Shown here: in pieces, positions 24,701-36,743 of the stretch
Position numbering within the stretch: the stretch's first letter is position 1
Layout: the number at the start of each line of letters is the position of its first letter
Source of the DNA: Thunnus maccoyii
Lineage: Eukaryota; Chordata; Actinopteri; Scombriformes; Scombridae
NCBI RefSeq assembly: GCF_910596095.1
Contig: NC_056554.1
Span: 5,580,001-5,644,000, forward strand
Direction: 5' to 3'
DNA: 64,000 bases
The notes under the pieces: model-generated
Told to the model about the DNA's origin: nothing
The model's input: the letters and a program-made list of their open reading frames with translations, nothing else
Database searches by the model: none
Program-made: the position numbers and the translations under genes

Positions 24701-27700
24701 TATGGGGCTCTGAGCGCTTCCAATATGTGGGTGACCTACGCTCAACAATGTACCTGTGTAGTCACTCGCTGCTGCTGATCTGCTAAACATGCTGCTAACG
24801 CTATGCTTTCTGTCTACACGTGGGGTAAGAGTGTCTATTCTTGATTAAAAGCTCTGTTTTCCTGACATGCTAGAGTCAGTGAACAGAAACCTGAAGCTCC
24901 GCCCAGCCCCTGCTGGGGCTCGCTGATCGTCAATTTACCCAAAATTTTTTAATATTAAACGTATCCGTTTGGTCCAAATTGCACCAAAGTCAACACTGCA
25001 CTCCCTTTGGTCCCCAGCCACACACCCGCCAAGTGTAGAGTCGATTGGATAAACAGTTTAAGAAATGCACGAAGGACATACATACATACAGACAGAGATT
25101 CTCTCCTTTAGTAGATAGATGTGGAAAACAGAAGAAAGTTGCAGTAATTTCTTTTTACTTTATTTCTCTCTGTTTGATCCAGGCACAAACTCTGAACTGT
25201 CCAATGCGTCTGAGTCGGAGGACGTTATCGACCGAGACCAGCGGCCCCGTGGAATAGGTGGAGAGGAGAGAGGCTCCCGACGGGGTGGCAGAGGCCGAGG
25301 CTCCAACTCTGGACGAGGCCGTGGAGGGCCAGGGTCCAAGCCTTCCAACTCCATCAGCTCAGGTAGTTAAATCCCATGTTCAGGTTACTAACAGACATAG
25401 AACTATTCCAACTCTGAAGACTATTGACCAAAGTCTGCCAAGTTTTGAAAGCTTTTCCAAGTGGTCACTGCTGCAGTATATGAGAGTGTGGGGTTTAGAA
25501 TATGTCAGGACACTTGAGAAGAAGGCTTTTCAAAGCACTTTTCATTCATTTATACTGGTCTTACAATAACACATTTAGTTGTTTTGTTTTTTTAAATAAG
25601 GATGTCTTTGTGTTAAAACTATAGCAAATAAATAACAAGACTAGGTAAAAACCAAGTATATGGCCGGACTGTGTATGGTCAATGTGTGAAATTGTGGCCC
25701 ATTTGTCACAGGGATAGTCAGTGGTAGTGTCTATAATGTGAATTCCTGGATATTAAATGTTCATCTGCAGTTTTCTGTAGTGGTCCCAGTAAGAGTCAAA
25801 AAAAGGTTATAAATGCAGTTGCAAGAACAATAGCCTACTTTCCATTCATATCTTGGGATGTTTGATTTGAAAAAGAACTTACTTTAATTCTAATTATAAA
25901 TATTCTAATTATATGTTAACTCCTCCTGCTCTTTCATCTGTTTCTATCTGTAGATGTCTCTCGTTTTTCTAAGACTCACTCTCTATTGAGTGTTTGATAC
26001 AGTGATTGTTAATTGGGGTACTTTAACTGTGCGCTATCCCTCATGCCTGTCGGCACATGGAGAGCTGTTTTCTCTCCTGCTCTGCGAGCTTGCACTGTAG
26101 CTGCTCAGATGCAGCTAAAGCCGTGCAGGCGAGGTATCTCATGTTCAGCAGCCCCAGACACACCACCGGGTGTGAGCTGCTGACATCACCCTGAGGTGCG
26201 ACATGTTGCTTTCCACTAGCGCTGAGGCTGTGGACCTCACGCCGGGTCAGCTGCAACAATACCTCTACACGCTCGTCCAACAGTCGTGCATGGTGTGGGA
26301 GTACAGGTGCAGACCGAAGTAGGCCATCTGTTGGCTCGGCTGCAGGGCGCCCTTAGCGTGTGATAAATTTGGAACAGTCAATGAGTGGAACTACTGAGAA
26401 CGCAATTGAAAACTGTTCAAGCTGATTTATTTTGAAAGAGCAATGGCCAATGGGGAAACTCCAACACTCGGCGGCCGACCAATAGTGTAACTTCATCAGT
26501 CAGTCAGTCAGTCATGCACAACCGTGGTTATAGTGCTGGCCCCGCTGTTGTGGTCCAGCCAAAAATGAGAGAAGATTGGTGTAGTTGCAATGCTAATTTC
26601 CTATTGCATCTCCAGTGCTGAGGGACCCGGACAGCAACCCATACTCTCTGCTGGAGGGTGAGGGAGAGCTGGCCGACACAGACATCAGTGAAGGCATGGG
26701 AGGAGACCGCCGCAGACGCTCCCGCCGCCGCCGCAATGACCAGGAGCCCAGCGTGATGGACGCTGCTACAGAGTCAGACAGCCAGGCCGGCCCCAGCGAG
26801 AACGGACTGGGTTAGAACCTAAGTGTTGTATTCTCATGATTTGTGTAAACATACATTTTTGCCATGGCTCTTAATAGGAATGCACCAACACACTCTTAGT
26901 CTCTGACATTAAAATCAAACTGTGACACGATCAGTTACTGACCTATATTTTCTCATTTGACTGTTAGATGAAGAAGCCCGTCCTCAGCGCCGCAACCGAA
27001 GCCGTCGCCGCCGTAACCGTGGCAACCGCCCAGAGGGAGGTTCAGCCAGCCGTGACAGACAGCCAGCTGAGAGTGGTGAGTCTCTGTTTTTACTAGTTAA
27101 CATTTTCTCCATTACAATGAACAATACATTCAGTGTCAAGATAGGCTTTAATTTATTTATTGCTACAGTTAGTCTTCCTTAAAGGGAAACTGGTATTTTT
27201 CAACCTGGACCCTATTTTTGTCTAAGTGACTAATAGGGACAACAATTTTTGAAATTGGTCCAGTATTGAGCGAGAACGCTTCAGCCGGCAGCCGCAAAAT
27301 GGGCTGCAATGTAAACCTTTGGGGAACCGAAAGCATCCCGTCAATGTACGTCCACTAAAAGTGCTTGTTTTTGCTACTGACAGGCTCTGTGTCTGACAAC
27401 ATTATGAAAAGGACCCTGCAGAGAAATAAAACGTTTTTCTTCAGCTTTCTCTTGATCCAGTCTGTTTGTTAATGTGTCTAACCAAGTTGAGTTGCTCGAG
27501 GACAAGTCTCGTTCTGAAATCTTGCAAGAATTGAGTTGTCAAAATCAGCTAAATATTCAGCCATGACAGAGTTGGGGAGAGGAGTGACGGAAGGAGTTTT
27601 TTGTGTTGGAGTACAGGAAGCGTAGCTTAGTGTTATCTAAATGATTTTGAAAGTCATGGCTGAATATTTATGCTGATTTCAACAACAACTCAGCTCTCAC

Positions 27701-28858
27701 AAGATTTCAGAGTGAGACTTCTCCTTGAGCGAGACAGACCGGATCGAGTGAAAGGCAAAGAAAAAAGTTGAGCGAGAGCGCTGCAGTCGGCTGAAGCGCT
27801 CTCGCTCAACTTTTTTCACACACTGTTTCCAACGGTTTTTTGTTTTTTTTTCTACTTTCAGCCTGAGCCAAGGTCAGCTTGTGACAGATCACTTTATATG
27901 GTCATCTGCTCCACGCACAATGCGAGTTCACTGCTCCGCTAACATTATGGCATTTCTCCATTGTTTTGAGGGCAGTCATGCCAAGTCATGACTCGAGTCG
28001 AGCTGGCATGCTGTGAGTGTTTTTCCATTTCACAGCAGGGCAAAGTAAAATAAGTTGTTTATTTGTTGGAGGTGTGTTGGTCATCTGCAGCTATTCATCA
28101 AACATCCATCATCACTGTGGCTGATTCTGTTTGTACTATTCCTCCCTGCACTGTTTCTAACTGATCTGCTCAACAAAGAGCTCCAAATATCTCCATCTTG
28201 TTGTGTCGCCAGGTTTAACTCTGATACATGCTGCCCCTCAGCAGGCTTCTGGAAAGCTGACCAATCAGAACAGAGTGGGTTCTTTGGGAGGGGGGTCTTA
28301 AAGAGACAGGAGCTAAGACTGCCTGTTAAGAGACAGAGGCTGAACTGAGGAGCTGCATAAAGGGCCAATATGAGATATATAAGGAGTTTTTTGAAATGTG
28401 AATCATGCAAAGCTACTCTAGTGTCCCAGAATAAAAATATAGAGCTTGAAATGAGCATAGGTGCCTTTTTAAAGCTATTCCTGGACATTTTTAAACTATA
28501 TCCACAGCGTATGTACAGTATATCCCCCAGCTAACAGATTTCAATGTTTGCAGTGACTGTTGCTGACTACATATCCCGTGCTGAGTCCCAGAGCAGACAG
28601 AACCTGCCCCAGAAGGAAAACCACGCCGGCCCCGAACCCAAGGTACCCAAGGAAACCAACATATCGACCCCGCGTGTTAGTCTCAGTGACATAAATGCAA
28701 ATAATTTGACCATTCTCACTTTTTCCTACCCTTTTTTTTACCCACAGGAGAACGGGACCAACGCCAAGAAGGATGAACGAACGCCCTCCAAGCGTTCCCC
28801 CAGCAAAGGCATGACCTCGGCCAGCGAGACTCTGACCTTGGTCAACGGGGTCTCGTAA
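12740..28858 (+). CDS. fxr2: FMRP autosomal homolog 2 (FXR2), complete, 17 exons, 659 aa
   Basis: RNA-binding, polyribosome-associated protein that controls mRNA translation and stability; forms complexes with FMRP/FXR1. Exons: 12740-12790, 15645-15697, 16728-16821, 18059-18130, 19349-19497, 19757-19850, 20177-20293, 20435-20605, 20716-20794, 20959-21068, 21601-21687, 24071-24290, 25183-25362, 26616-26810, 26968-27075, 28554-28642, 28748-28858; 1980 nt, all phases join (human FXR2 is 673 aa). Domains: tandem Tudor/Agenet about 4-115, including [21 protein letters not shown]1 about 223-285 with GSHG at 235-238; KH2 about 288-345 with GKSG at 298-301; nuclear export helix [20 protein letters not shown] at 360-379; RG-rich segment about 415-490; two Arg clusters about 525-590. 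FXR2 rather than FXR1/FMR1 is shown by [19 protein letters not shown], the [14 protein letters not shown] nucleolar-type signal and the SLVNGVS-like C-terminus. Intron 10 offers an in-frame alternative donor. Confidence 0.97.
17364..17858. mobile_element. hAT-like non-autonomous element in fxr2 intron 3
   Basis: The left end begins TAGGGCCGGGTATC and the right end finishes ATCCAGCCCTA, i.e. TAGGGCTGGAT in reverse, which is the kind of short terminal repeat seen in hAT-derived fish MITEs. Inside, at about 17619-17672, GAGATCTCGCACAACAAAAT pairs with an inverted partner ending in GCGAGATCTCG, making a hairpin. No coding capacity. I could not see a clear 8-bp target duplication. Confidence 0.55.
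20795..24070 (+). other. fxr2 introns 9 to 11; long intron 11 holds no gene
   Basis: Intron 11 (21688-24070) is the longest gap between exons in this part of the gene. It contains poly-C tracts (about 22226-22236, 22311-22330) and CT-rich patches near 22130-22250, but no open frame I would defend. A CTCF-like motif sits 22 nt inside intron 11. Intron 10 begins with 48 nt that are open in frame. Confidence 0.5.
24890..25115. repeat. Dispersed fish repeat tail in fxr2 intron 12
   Basis: The stretch from CTGAAGCTCCGCCCAGCC through GTGTAGAGTCGATTGGATAA to a CATACATACATACAGACAGA tail and CTCTCCTTTAGTAGATAGAT matches a family I remember as common in fish introns, probably the 3' end of a LINE or a derived SINE. 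The simple ATAC tail and the downstream position are consistent with target-primed insertion. Ends are approximate. Confidence 0.5.
26000..26360 (-). other. GC-rich island in fxr2 intron 13 with an 79-codon minus-strand open frame
   Basis: The island contrasts with the AT-rich intron around it. On minus, 26280-26041 is open and begins [20 protein letters not shown]. Its composition (Leu, Ala, Gln, Glu) looks protein-like, and the open frame extends upstream of the Met. I do not recognise a family. It may be a captured fragment of a host gene or a piece of a transposable element. There is no convincing splice site, and I do not call a gene. Confidence 0.3.
27177..28480. mobile_element. Cluster of non-autonomous DNA elements in fxr2 intron 15
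   Basis: Intron 15 (27076-28553) is largely repeat. The first part (GGGAAACTGGTATTTTTCAA, then CTAAGTGACTAATAGGGACA and AATTGGTCCAGTATTGAGCG) and the last part (GACCAATCAGAACAGAGTGG ... AATGAGCATAGGTGCC) are sequences I remember as recurrent in percomorph genomes. Within it, TCTGAAATCTTGCAAGAATT with CAGCTAAATATTCAGCCATG near 27510-27565 reappears inverted near 27655-27715. The second half also contains chance open frames. Element boundaries are not resolved. Confidence 0.55.
27760..27817. repeat. Perfect 23-bp inverted repeat with a 12-nt loop
   Basis: Arms 27760-27782 and 27795-27817 are exact reverse complements (core TTGAGCGAGAGCGCT / AGCGCTCTCGCTCAA) around a 12-nt loop. It lies at the junction between the inverted halves of the intron 15 element and shares the TTGAGCGAGA word seen at 27271. 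Probably the meeting point of two element ends rather than a microRNA precursor, because the flanks do not extend the stem. Confidence 0.8.
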
Positions 28859-30620
28859 TGAGACGGCCCTGACCCTCGCGAACCCAAGTCTAGAGCAAGA
28901 CTCCATGGCAAACTCTGTCCCTGCTTGCATTAACTTAAACCTTAAACAGATGAGTGAAAAGTATCTGACAAAATACCTGAATTCATACTATGAGAGTGAA
29001 AAAGTACAAAAAAACGACAAACGCATCTACTTAAAAACACACGTTAACGGTGTATGCTATCCTATCTATCAGTACTTAGTGCTTATTTAAAAAAAACAAC
29101 TAGCTTGCCAAAAAAGAGCTGGTGGATATGACTTGATTTTTAAAGAAATACTGAAACACGAGAAACAGGACGAGACTTTTTTTTTTTTGTTTGTTTGTTT
29201 TTGTTTTTGAAACGGTTGTCTTTATTTGTGTCTTTTTTTTTTTTTTTTTTTTTTTTCTTTTTTCTTTTTGTTATGTTAATTTTGTTCATTGTTTATCACT
29301 GGTTTGGACTTGGCGGTCGCTCTCTCAACCAAAACAGACGCGTCTTTTAACAGTGTTAAAGTACAGACAAGAGAGATGTAAGCTGCAGGGAGTGGCATAC
29401 GAGCAGACAGTCCAATAGCTTATGTGACGCGATGTTCGCACACTGAACCTGGGAGTGGAGACAGACAGACAGATTGGAATATTGATAGACATTGTGCCTT
29501 GAATTTGAAAAAAACAAAAAAACAAAAAATAAAAAAAAAAAACTTGAGTTTTTCCATTAAGTTTGTTTTTGTTTCCTGAGAGGAAGAAAAGAGGGAGAAG
29601 TGTTCCTCCGAGGTTTGTTTTGGTTCCAAGGAGAGAACAGGAAGTGATAGGTAAAAAGAGAAGAGGATACAGGGATAGAGGGAGTGGCTGGCCAACGTGA
29701 GGTAAAAGAAGTCTGGTGCCAAACACGAAATTCAAGGCGCTTGCCTTCAGAGTAGAATGGACAGCGTTGGGGGTCAGCGCGTGCGTGTATGGGCGTGCGC
29801 GCGTATGTGTGTGTTTGTGTGTGCACAGTTGAGATATTTGGCAACCACAAAACTAAACTGGGAGGGGTAAGGTAACAAAACGAACCGTAGCCCTGGGCGC
29901 GTCACACGGTGAGGCATCTCTATTTATCAACAGGCCTGAGAGGTGTCAGGTGAGGTGTCACTTCTCACTTCCTCTCACCTGTTTTAGGTCTTTCGAGGGT
30001 ACAGGGTGGCACCCGTACAGCCTTGTAAACAGGACAGGCTGAGACCAGACAGACGGCAGACTTGAACTATAGATTTAGACTTAAAGAGAAATATACCGTG
30101 CCTCTTTCTCTGTGTCGGAGGGGGCGGCGGTGCTAGCTTCCAGCCACACTAGTGTCTTGATAAACCACTGCAGCGCGCAGCTCCGGATGCACACGAGGGC
30201 GACCACCTCTCTGGGACGGGTGCTGCTAGTGGGGGAGGGCCTGGAGACTGCGGACTGTGGGATTGGGACAGCTTCAAATGAGACGAGAGCCACATGACAC
30301 ACAGGCCCACGCTTACAGGTACACACACACACAGGGCATACACACCAGGTGCGAAAACGCAACAGCACGCGGCTGCGAGTCGGCGTGGTCGCCTGCACGG
30401 GCGCAAAGTAGAGGACCGCAACAGAAAACTTTAAACAAGCGAGGTGTCTGTCTTGTACCTGGCAGATTTGGGTTGGCAAATGGTGCAAGAGAGGGACTGG
30501 CATCCACAGTGGCTCTCTGCTCATGTTGTTACTGTTGTCTTGGTTACCGCTCTCAAGTTTTTTTTGTTGCTATTTCCACATCTTAGAAAATATTAAATAA
30601 AAAATTGAAGTGAAATCAAC
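28859..30620 (+). other. fxr2 3' UTR with poly(A) signal
   Basis: The last exon continues past the TAA at 28856-28858 without splice signals. It contains long T runs (29179-29258), an A run (29510-29540), and short CA/TG tracts. A canonical AATAAA at 30596-30601 is followed by a T/G-rich stretch and is the likely main end of the transcript. Another AATAAA near 31403 could give a longer form. The open frames on both strands here are low-complexity shadows. Confidence 0.6.
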
Positions 30621-33600
30621 CTCTTCTCTGGAGATGAACTTTGATTTCTCTGTCTTGTGAGTTTGCAGTCTATTTTTCTAACTTGCATGGCATTTAGTTA
30701 ACCGGTAGTAGGTGGTGCCTGTCCTGTGCATGAAGGAAGGGTGTTATTAATCTGACTTACAAAGCCATTGTTTCATTCACTAGAATTGCTGCTAATGTAC
30801 ACATTGAATGTCCAACTAACTTAGAAACTCTACCTTGAAGAGAGAGAAACTTTATTTGTGACTTAGAACATTTCCCACCCCGCTTATCTGCCCAGTTTTC
30901 TACTGGTGGATACGAGTCAGGAAGGGGGGACCCATTCCTTCACTCACAAGTTTCAGAGTCTCACAAAGTATTCAGTTACAAAGGGCAACATTGTGCATGA
31001 CAAGCAAGCGTCCACACGACAAAGGTTTTGAGGGACAGATGAATGGGAGTGCGGTTGAATCGAGATGACCCAGATGCTGCTGTTATACATTTCTGCTCAC
31101 CTGTATGTTGTGTTTTTAGAGTATGAAAGAGCACTTGAGTATTTGTACCTTGGTTCAGTTGCATGTGTGTGAGTGGAGGACGAAGCCCTATCTGGTATGT
31201 TTGTGTTTACCTTTATACCTCATTGTGTGAGTACTGTAATCCCTTATGTATCTGTATCCCTCATGTCCTATTGAAAGGCTGCTCTGTGTGTGTGTGCGTG
31301 TGCGTGCGTGCGAGTGTGCGTGTGTGTCTGTGTGGATGCTGGTTGTACAGTCGACTCCTCACTGTCAGATTTTGTCTCTGGTTTTCTCACTCATGTTCTG
31401 ATGGCAATAAAGGACTTTTCATTGTTTGGTATACATTTTTTCTAAACTTGTTCTTTTTAATATATATGCCCAGACTGCCAGAGAAGCTCAAGACAAACAG
31501 TGAAGGGGAAATGATCTAAGATTATTCTTCTCTAAGTTAAGTAAATCAAAATGACTGCTTTCAAGTTATAAAAAAAAAAAAACAAAACGAATGGAAGACA
31601 TAACTGCGTCACTGGAGTGTTAAATTTGTCTCAGGCTATTTTAAGCGAACCTCCTTTTCAGTTTTGTATTGAAGCATCACTGAAGTCCAGCTATTGTCAT
31701 TTTTTTGGCATTGTTTTGCTTTCCCTCATCAGTATTACCCTTGAGTTACAATTCTACATGTGAACGACAGATTTTTCATCATCTGTGGTGTCGAACACTT
31801 ACAGTGTTGCCCTTATGGATCCGTCAAACATTACTGTTAAGAGAGGGGACATTACCCATATTACTTTCTGATGTAATTCAGCTTTTAATGTGAATCAGAG
31901 GTACTCAGTAGAGTGACTCAGCATGATATTTACAGGCCCATGCTTGCTGTTTGACTGGAGACGGTGCATCTTAGTGAAGGTATTAATCTTTAAGAGACAT
32001 AATCATGAGCACAGATGACTCCACATGTACAATGTCTATCAAAAGTAGCTCCACACTACAAACTAATTATATACAGTGTATATACGCTTACAGTGTATAT
32101 ACGCTTTAGTAATAGTTTATGGTTTTTGCAGTTAGTGTACAAAAACATACTTAAGCATAATTATTTTATACAAACAGGAAGTGGTAAAATACATGCAAAA
32201 TGTTTGAGTCATTGAGTCATTTTTTGTTTTCTGGGGTGTTTTGCAGCTGTGAGGACTTTCCCCATTTCCTCTTTGCATTGCAGTGTGAGACAGTGGTGTT
32301 TATGGACAGCACACTAAAAAAATGTAGGGGGTTTTTTATATGCAAAGTGACCGTTTTGAGTATATTCAATGTTGTCACTTTTCCAGCGTGAACACTCAAA
32401 ACCTGTTTCTATGTAGTGTGCACTATGGATTCGGGGCACAGCTCATCCAGAGGCCTGTGAACACTGGCTTTCTGAAAAGCCTTCAAATGCAACTTTCTAC
32501 TCAAGAGTCTGTTCCAGGTTTATATGGTTGAGATGGGAGATGCTGACACCGTAATAGCCACTGTTACAATAAAAAAAAACAAACATCTGGGCTACTGTGG
32601 GTTAGACAGCATTTGAGAGAAAGTTGTGCTTTTTGGTGTACACTAAACACAACACTTGTGCAGAAATGCACTGTGAGGCGCTGTGAGGATGCTTCGCTGC
32701 AGCAGGTCCTGAAAGGCTTGTAAAAGCAGATTGAACATGAATGCAGCAAAACAAGGAAATCCAGCCAGATGACCTGATACAGCCTGCTGGAAACCTGCCA
32801 CTTACGGGGTTGACAGTTTATCTTCTAGCAAGATAAGAGCTCAAACAGAAAGCCTAAATTACGCAGGAATGGCTTCAAAACAACAGTGTTAATATTTGAT
32901 TCCAGACTTCAATCTAATCCAATATTTGTTGTCATGGAGTACATAGAGATTTGCTTCTGCATGTACAGAGAAAAGCCAAATGAATCAATCAAATCATTTT
33001 TTTGTACAATCATTTGTAAATTTCTTTTAGTTTTCTATCTGGTATATTTCCTTCCATCATATATTAAACCAGTTTTATAGCTTGATGAATGTGGCCAATC
33101 ACTCAATTTATACATCAAAATTGAGATTTTATGCTATTTATAGAATAATCATATAAAACTGATGACTCAGTTCAGACAGTTGTTGATAACAAAGCTACAA
33201 GGGAGCCGAGGAAGAACTTGAAACTCAAAAATGTTACTGTGCTATAAATAATTAAATGCTGCAGTGAGAAAATTTGATCTCTGCTACTTTACATCTGTCG
33301 GCCTGTGTCTCCCTCTGCTGGACATTTACTGTCACAAGTTAGAGCCGCTAAACTTGTTGGTCATTAAAAAAAAAGTTTAAACTGTATGTGACAGTGACAC
33401 ACCACATGAGGAGGAAGTACACAGATATCCTAAACTCTCACTTTTTTAAACTCAGACTCATAAAGTGATATCTAAAATTGTATGTTGTACTTGAGTGCAT
33501 TCATAAAACTGCAGACTTGAAAGATGAACTGAAGAAGTGTTGTGATTGCTGTAGTAATAATAGACAATAGTCAATAAGAATATCTTTAATATAACCAAAA

Positions 33601-35000
33601 GGAAAAGTGTTGTATAAGACTGAAACAAAAAACTTTGTCGACAAGAAAACTCCACTGAGCACCTTTAACTTGATTTCTGCTGAAATTTTTCAAAGTTGAG
33701 AAATTGTCCAATTCTATGAGTGAAAAAACATTTTCTCTAGTTGCCTTTTCTGTGTGCTAAAAATGTATGTTACATACATATATGGTGCAAAAATGGCCCA
33801 CAGACTTTTGACAACCCTATGATTTTGAAGACACCAAATATTTTTTTTACACCATTTCATTTACAATACATAGCACTGAAAAGCACCCACATCGTTGTTT
33901 TTGCTCAAACACAAAGAGACTTTAATCTTGTTTAATACATTTCTGCCAGTTGAATGTGTGAAGTCGCCTAATACAGCTTTAAGATGCGGTGGTTCTCAAG
34001 GGCTCTCTAAATGGGTAAGTGACTTCATATTCATTCCATTATTTTCCATTAATACAAAATTGGGATTTCTGGGATATTTGGCCAACATCTGACTAACATC
34101 CCATGACTAACAGTGGCCGCATGCACTCTGAAGATAGGGCCTGGAAAACACAGGCTCCCAGGGGAAATACGTAATGGGATATTCCCTTCAGAACAGAGAT
34201 TTTCCAAAGCTTTTCACTGCTGCTGTTTCACTGTCTTTCCTCACTGCTGGTGTAAATTACTCATTACAGGAGAAGAAACAGGAATATAGAGGGGATTTGA
34301 ACAGTTCATTTATTTCTGCATGTGCTCCTTACATCTACATTACACCTTTAAAATGAGCGTTTTATGTAAGTTATCATTGATTTTCCACTGACTGAATGTA
34401 CTGTAAGATTTTTTTCTCCTACATTATGCATTGTAGTTGACTGGATCATGATATATGAATATAGAATAAAGCAGTAATGCAATTTAAGACATCAGATATG
34501 TGAATTTTCCATTAGGGGAAATTTATTAGCTCAAGATCTTTTACTACATTAGCTAAGCTGCTTGAATACCCCTAATGCACTTTATTATTTTTGATAAAGT
34601 TACAGTAACTTGTACAGACATTGTGCTCTTCCGTTGTAAATTTACAGTTTCATAAAGTTACAGCAGTAACACAGACGCAGTTAACTTCAATATCCTGCCT
34701 GAGGGCGATTAATTTGACCTCAAAGGGTTTCATCAAATATATTTCTGTAATATTCTAAGAACCTGTTGCTTTTTATATTGTTTGTTAGAGCAAGAGAGTT
34801 CAAGCGGAGTTTTTTAAAAAGTCAGAATGTAAATGTGTGTTTTATGTGGCACATGACGTTTTAAGGATGATAATTTGTAAGACGGATTCATTATTGTCAC
34901 AACATACTACAGTATAAAGATTTGACTTGTATTTCAACTGCTCATGACGAAACTTGACCTACTATCCTACAAAGACCGATTATAAGTGAAAGCCAAATTA
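30621..35000. other. Intergenic, fxr2 to first rbm4-like gene
   Basis: About 4.4 kb without a supported gene. It contains a TG-rich microsatellite at about 31285-31335 and several AT-rich patches. Nothing recognisable as coding was found on either strand. The last part before 35144 becomes CpG-richer and leads into the rbm4-like promoter. Confidence 0.5.
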
Positions 35001-35144
35001 TCCAATCACAGTCCGTACTTTTTGAGCGACACGCCTGTCCACCAATCAGATTTCTATTTGTGTGCTCATTGGGCGGCAGGTTCTCACTGTATCTTATCCT
35101 ACCGTCAGAGACTTCTGAGTGGCGCGGCGCGTCGATCCCAAGTG
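35001..35144 (+). promoter_or_regulatory. Promoter and first non-coding exon of the upstream rbm4-like gene
   Basis: CpG-rich sequence (GGCGCGGCGCGTCGATCCCA) ends in a good donor AGTG|GTGAGT at 35144. The matching acceptor is CCCTGTAG at 35579, 20 nt before the start codon. Together they define a 5' UTR intron of about 435 nt. The open frame that runs through this intron into the coding exon is therefore not the start of the protein. Confidence 0.6.
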
Positions 35145-35599
35145 GTGAGTATTGTCGTTTTTATGTTATTAATTCCACATCTTTAATCGTAACTGCGTAC
35201 GATTTAACTTTTAGTAACATGAGACGAAATCGACTAACACCTGGGAGCTAATGTTAGCTTGCTAATAGCAACCATTCAAGTAAAACGAGCCCGGCTAGCA
35301 GCTCTCCGACCAGGAAGCGCAAACACGGAAACCTCGTCGAGTTTAGCCTTAAATGTCTCCGCTGTATGTGAAGTCGTGTTGTTTCTAGACAAACAACAAC
35401 ATATAAACGTTAACGAGAGCGCAGTTTAACATGTCAGGCGGTGACATATGTGGTTATAGTCGCCTCGACTAACGTTACTAGCTTTCTATTTCCTGATGAT
35501 GACGTTATTGAGTCACCATTTGCTCCCCGTCAGTACATGGTTGCCTGTGTTCACCCGTCCTGTCTTTACCGCCCTGTAGAGAAGCACACTGGAGCAACC

Positions 35600-36743
35600 A
35601 TGGTGAAGATTTTCATCGGGAACCTGTCTCAGCATGCTGAGAAGGATGAAGTTGAAGCTCTGTTTGCAAAGTACGGCACAGTGACCGAATGTGCAAAGTA
35701 CAAAAACTACGCTTTTGTCCACATGGAAGACCGCAAGGCCGCCACCAAAGCCATCCGTGAGCTCCATCTGTACAAGCTCAGTGGCAGGCCCATCAATGTG
35801 GAGCCCAGCAGGGGGAAGAACCAGGGCCCCGTCAAGCTGCACGTAGCCAATGTAGAGAAAGGCTACAGTGACGAGCTGCGTGCACTGTTTGAGGAGTACG
35901 GCACCGTCTCCGAGTGCTCCATTGTGAAGGACTTTGCTTTTGTGCACATGGATAACTCTGATGAGGCCATGGATGCAATGAAAGGCCTGGATAACACAGA
36001 GTTTCAAGGTAAGTCAACTTTTGATGATGTAGGAATGGATGGATTTTGGAAGTTCTAAGGGTTCCATACAGTTTAGTGTCTAGCAGTTTTGGATTTGAGG
36101 GCCAATGTTTTTCTCTCTCATAGGGAAGCGCATACATGTTCAGATATCAAAAAGCAGAAGAGCGGTGCACAAGGAGGATGAGTATCCCCCTCCGCCAAAC
36201 AGAGGAGGCTATTATCCTCCTCGCTACCCAGGGGAGATGCCCGAGCCTCCCTACAGAGGTCGCATGTCCGCTTACCCGCCTCCGCCTCCGCCGCCCCCTC
36301 CTCCTCCGAGACGACCAGCGTATCCTGACCGTGGCTATGGCGAGCGAGACGGCTATGGGGTGGTCGATTACTATGAGAAATACAGAGCCCGTCCTTACAG
36401 CATCCCGGGCTACGATGACAGGCGTTCCAGTGCCATCCCCCCTCCTCCGCCTCCTCCTTCGGCGTTGGTTAGAGAACGTCTCGGGATGGGGTCCCTCGAT
36501 CCATACGAGCGACGGCCGCTCCCCCCTCCTCCTCCTACGTCCTACATGGCCAGGGACCGAAGCCCCATCAGACGAGCCCCGCTTCCACCTGCTCCGTCAG
36601 CTGGTAACGGCTACCCCTACGAGCGGTCCCGGCTCTCCCCGCTGTCCCGGTCTCAGATGTATGCGGCCCCCCGCCCCAGGGACTCGTTCTCGGAGAGAGT
36701 TCAGCCGCTGCCGCCACCGCCACCTCGCTATGCAAGCTATTAG
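35600..36743 (+). CDS. RBM4-like RNA-binding protein, upstream tandem copy (342 aa)
   Basis: Two-RRM splicing and translation regulator of the RBM4/Lark family, expected in nucleus, speckles and cytoplasm. Coding exons 35600-36008 and 36124-36743. RRM1 (residues 2-72) has RNP2 KIFIGNL and RNP1-like NYAFVHM; RRM2 (about 79-148) has KLHVANV and DFAFVHM. The exon boundary falls at EFQ|GKRIHVQ, a family junction. The C-terminal half is Pro/Tyr/Arg-rich with runs of prolines, then [25 protein letters not shown] and [11 protein letters not shown], echoing the DRSPLRRA motif of mammalian RBM4. The CCHC zinc knuckle that follows RRM2 in mammalian RBM4 is absent. A second intron lies in the 3' UTR. 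Start chosen at 35600 (A at -3, G at +4), right after the UTR acceptor. Teleosts have several rbm4 paralogs (rbm4.1, rbm4.2); I cannot say which this is. Confidence 0.9.

Noticed and set aside
27760-27817. The hairpin as a microRNA gene
   Set aside because: The stem is only 23 bp and perfectly paired, the flanks do not extend it, and it lies inside repetitive element sequence.
29191-29850. Several overlapping open frames of 75-136 codons in the fxr2 3' UTR
   Set aside because: They are driven by poly-T and poly-A tracts and CA repeats. The translations are low-complexity and lack recognisable domains.
35441-35599. N-terminal extension of the upstream rbm4-like protein
   Set aside because: The frame is open, but the segment is a 5' UTR intron with a clear acceptor at 35579, and the family starts at MVKIF.
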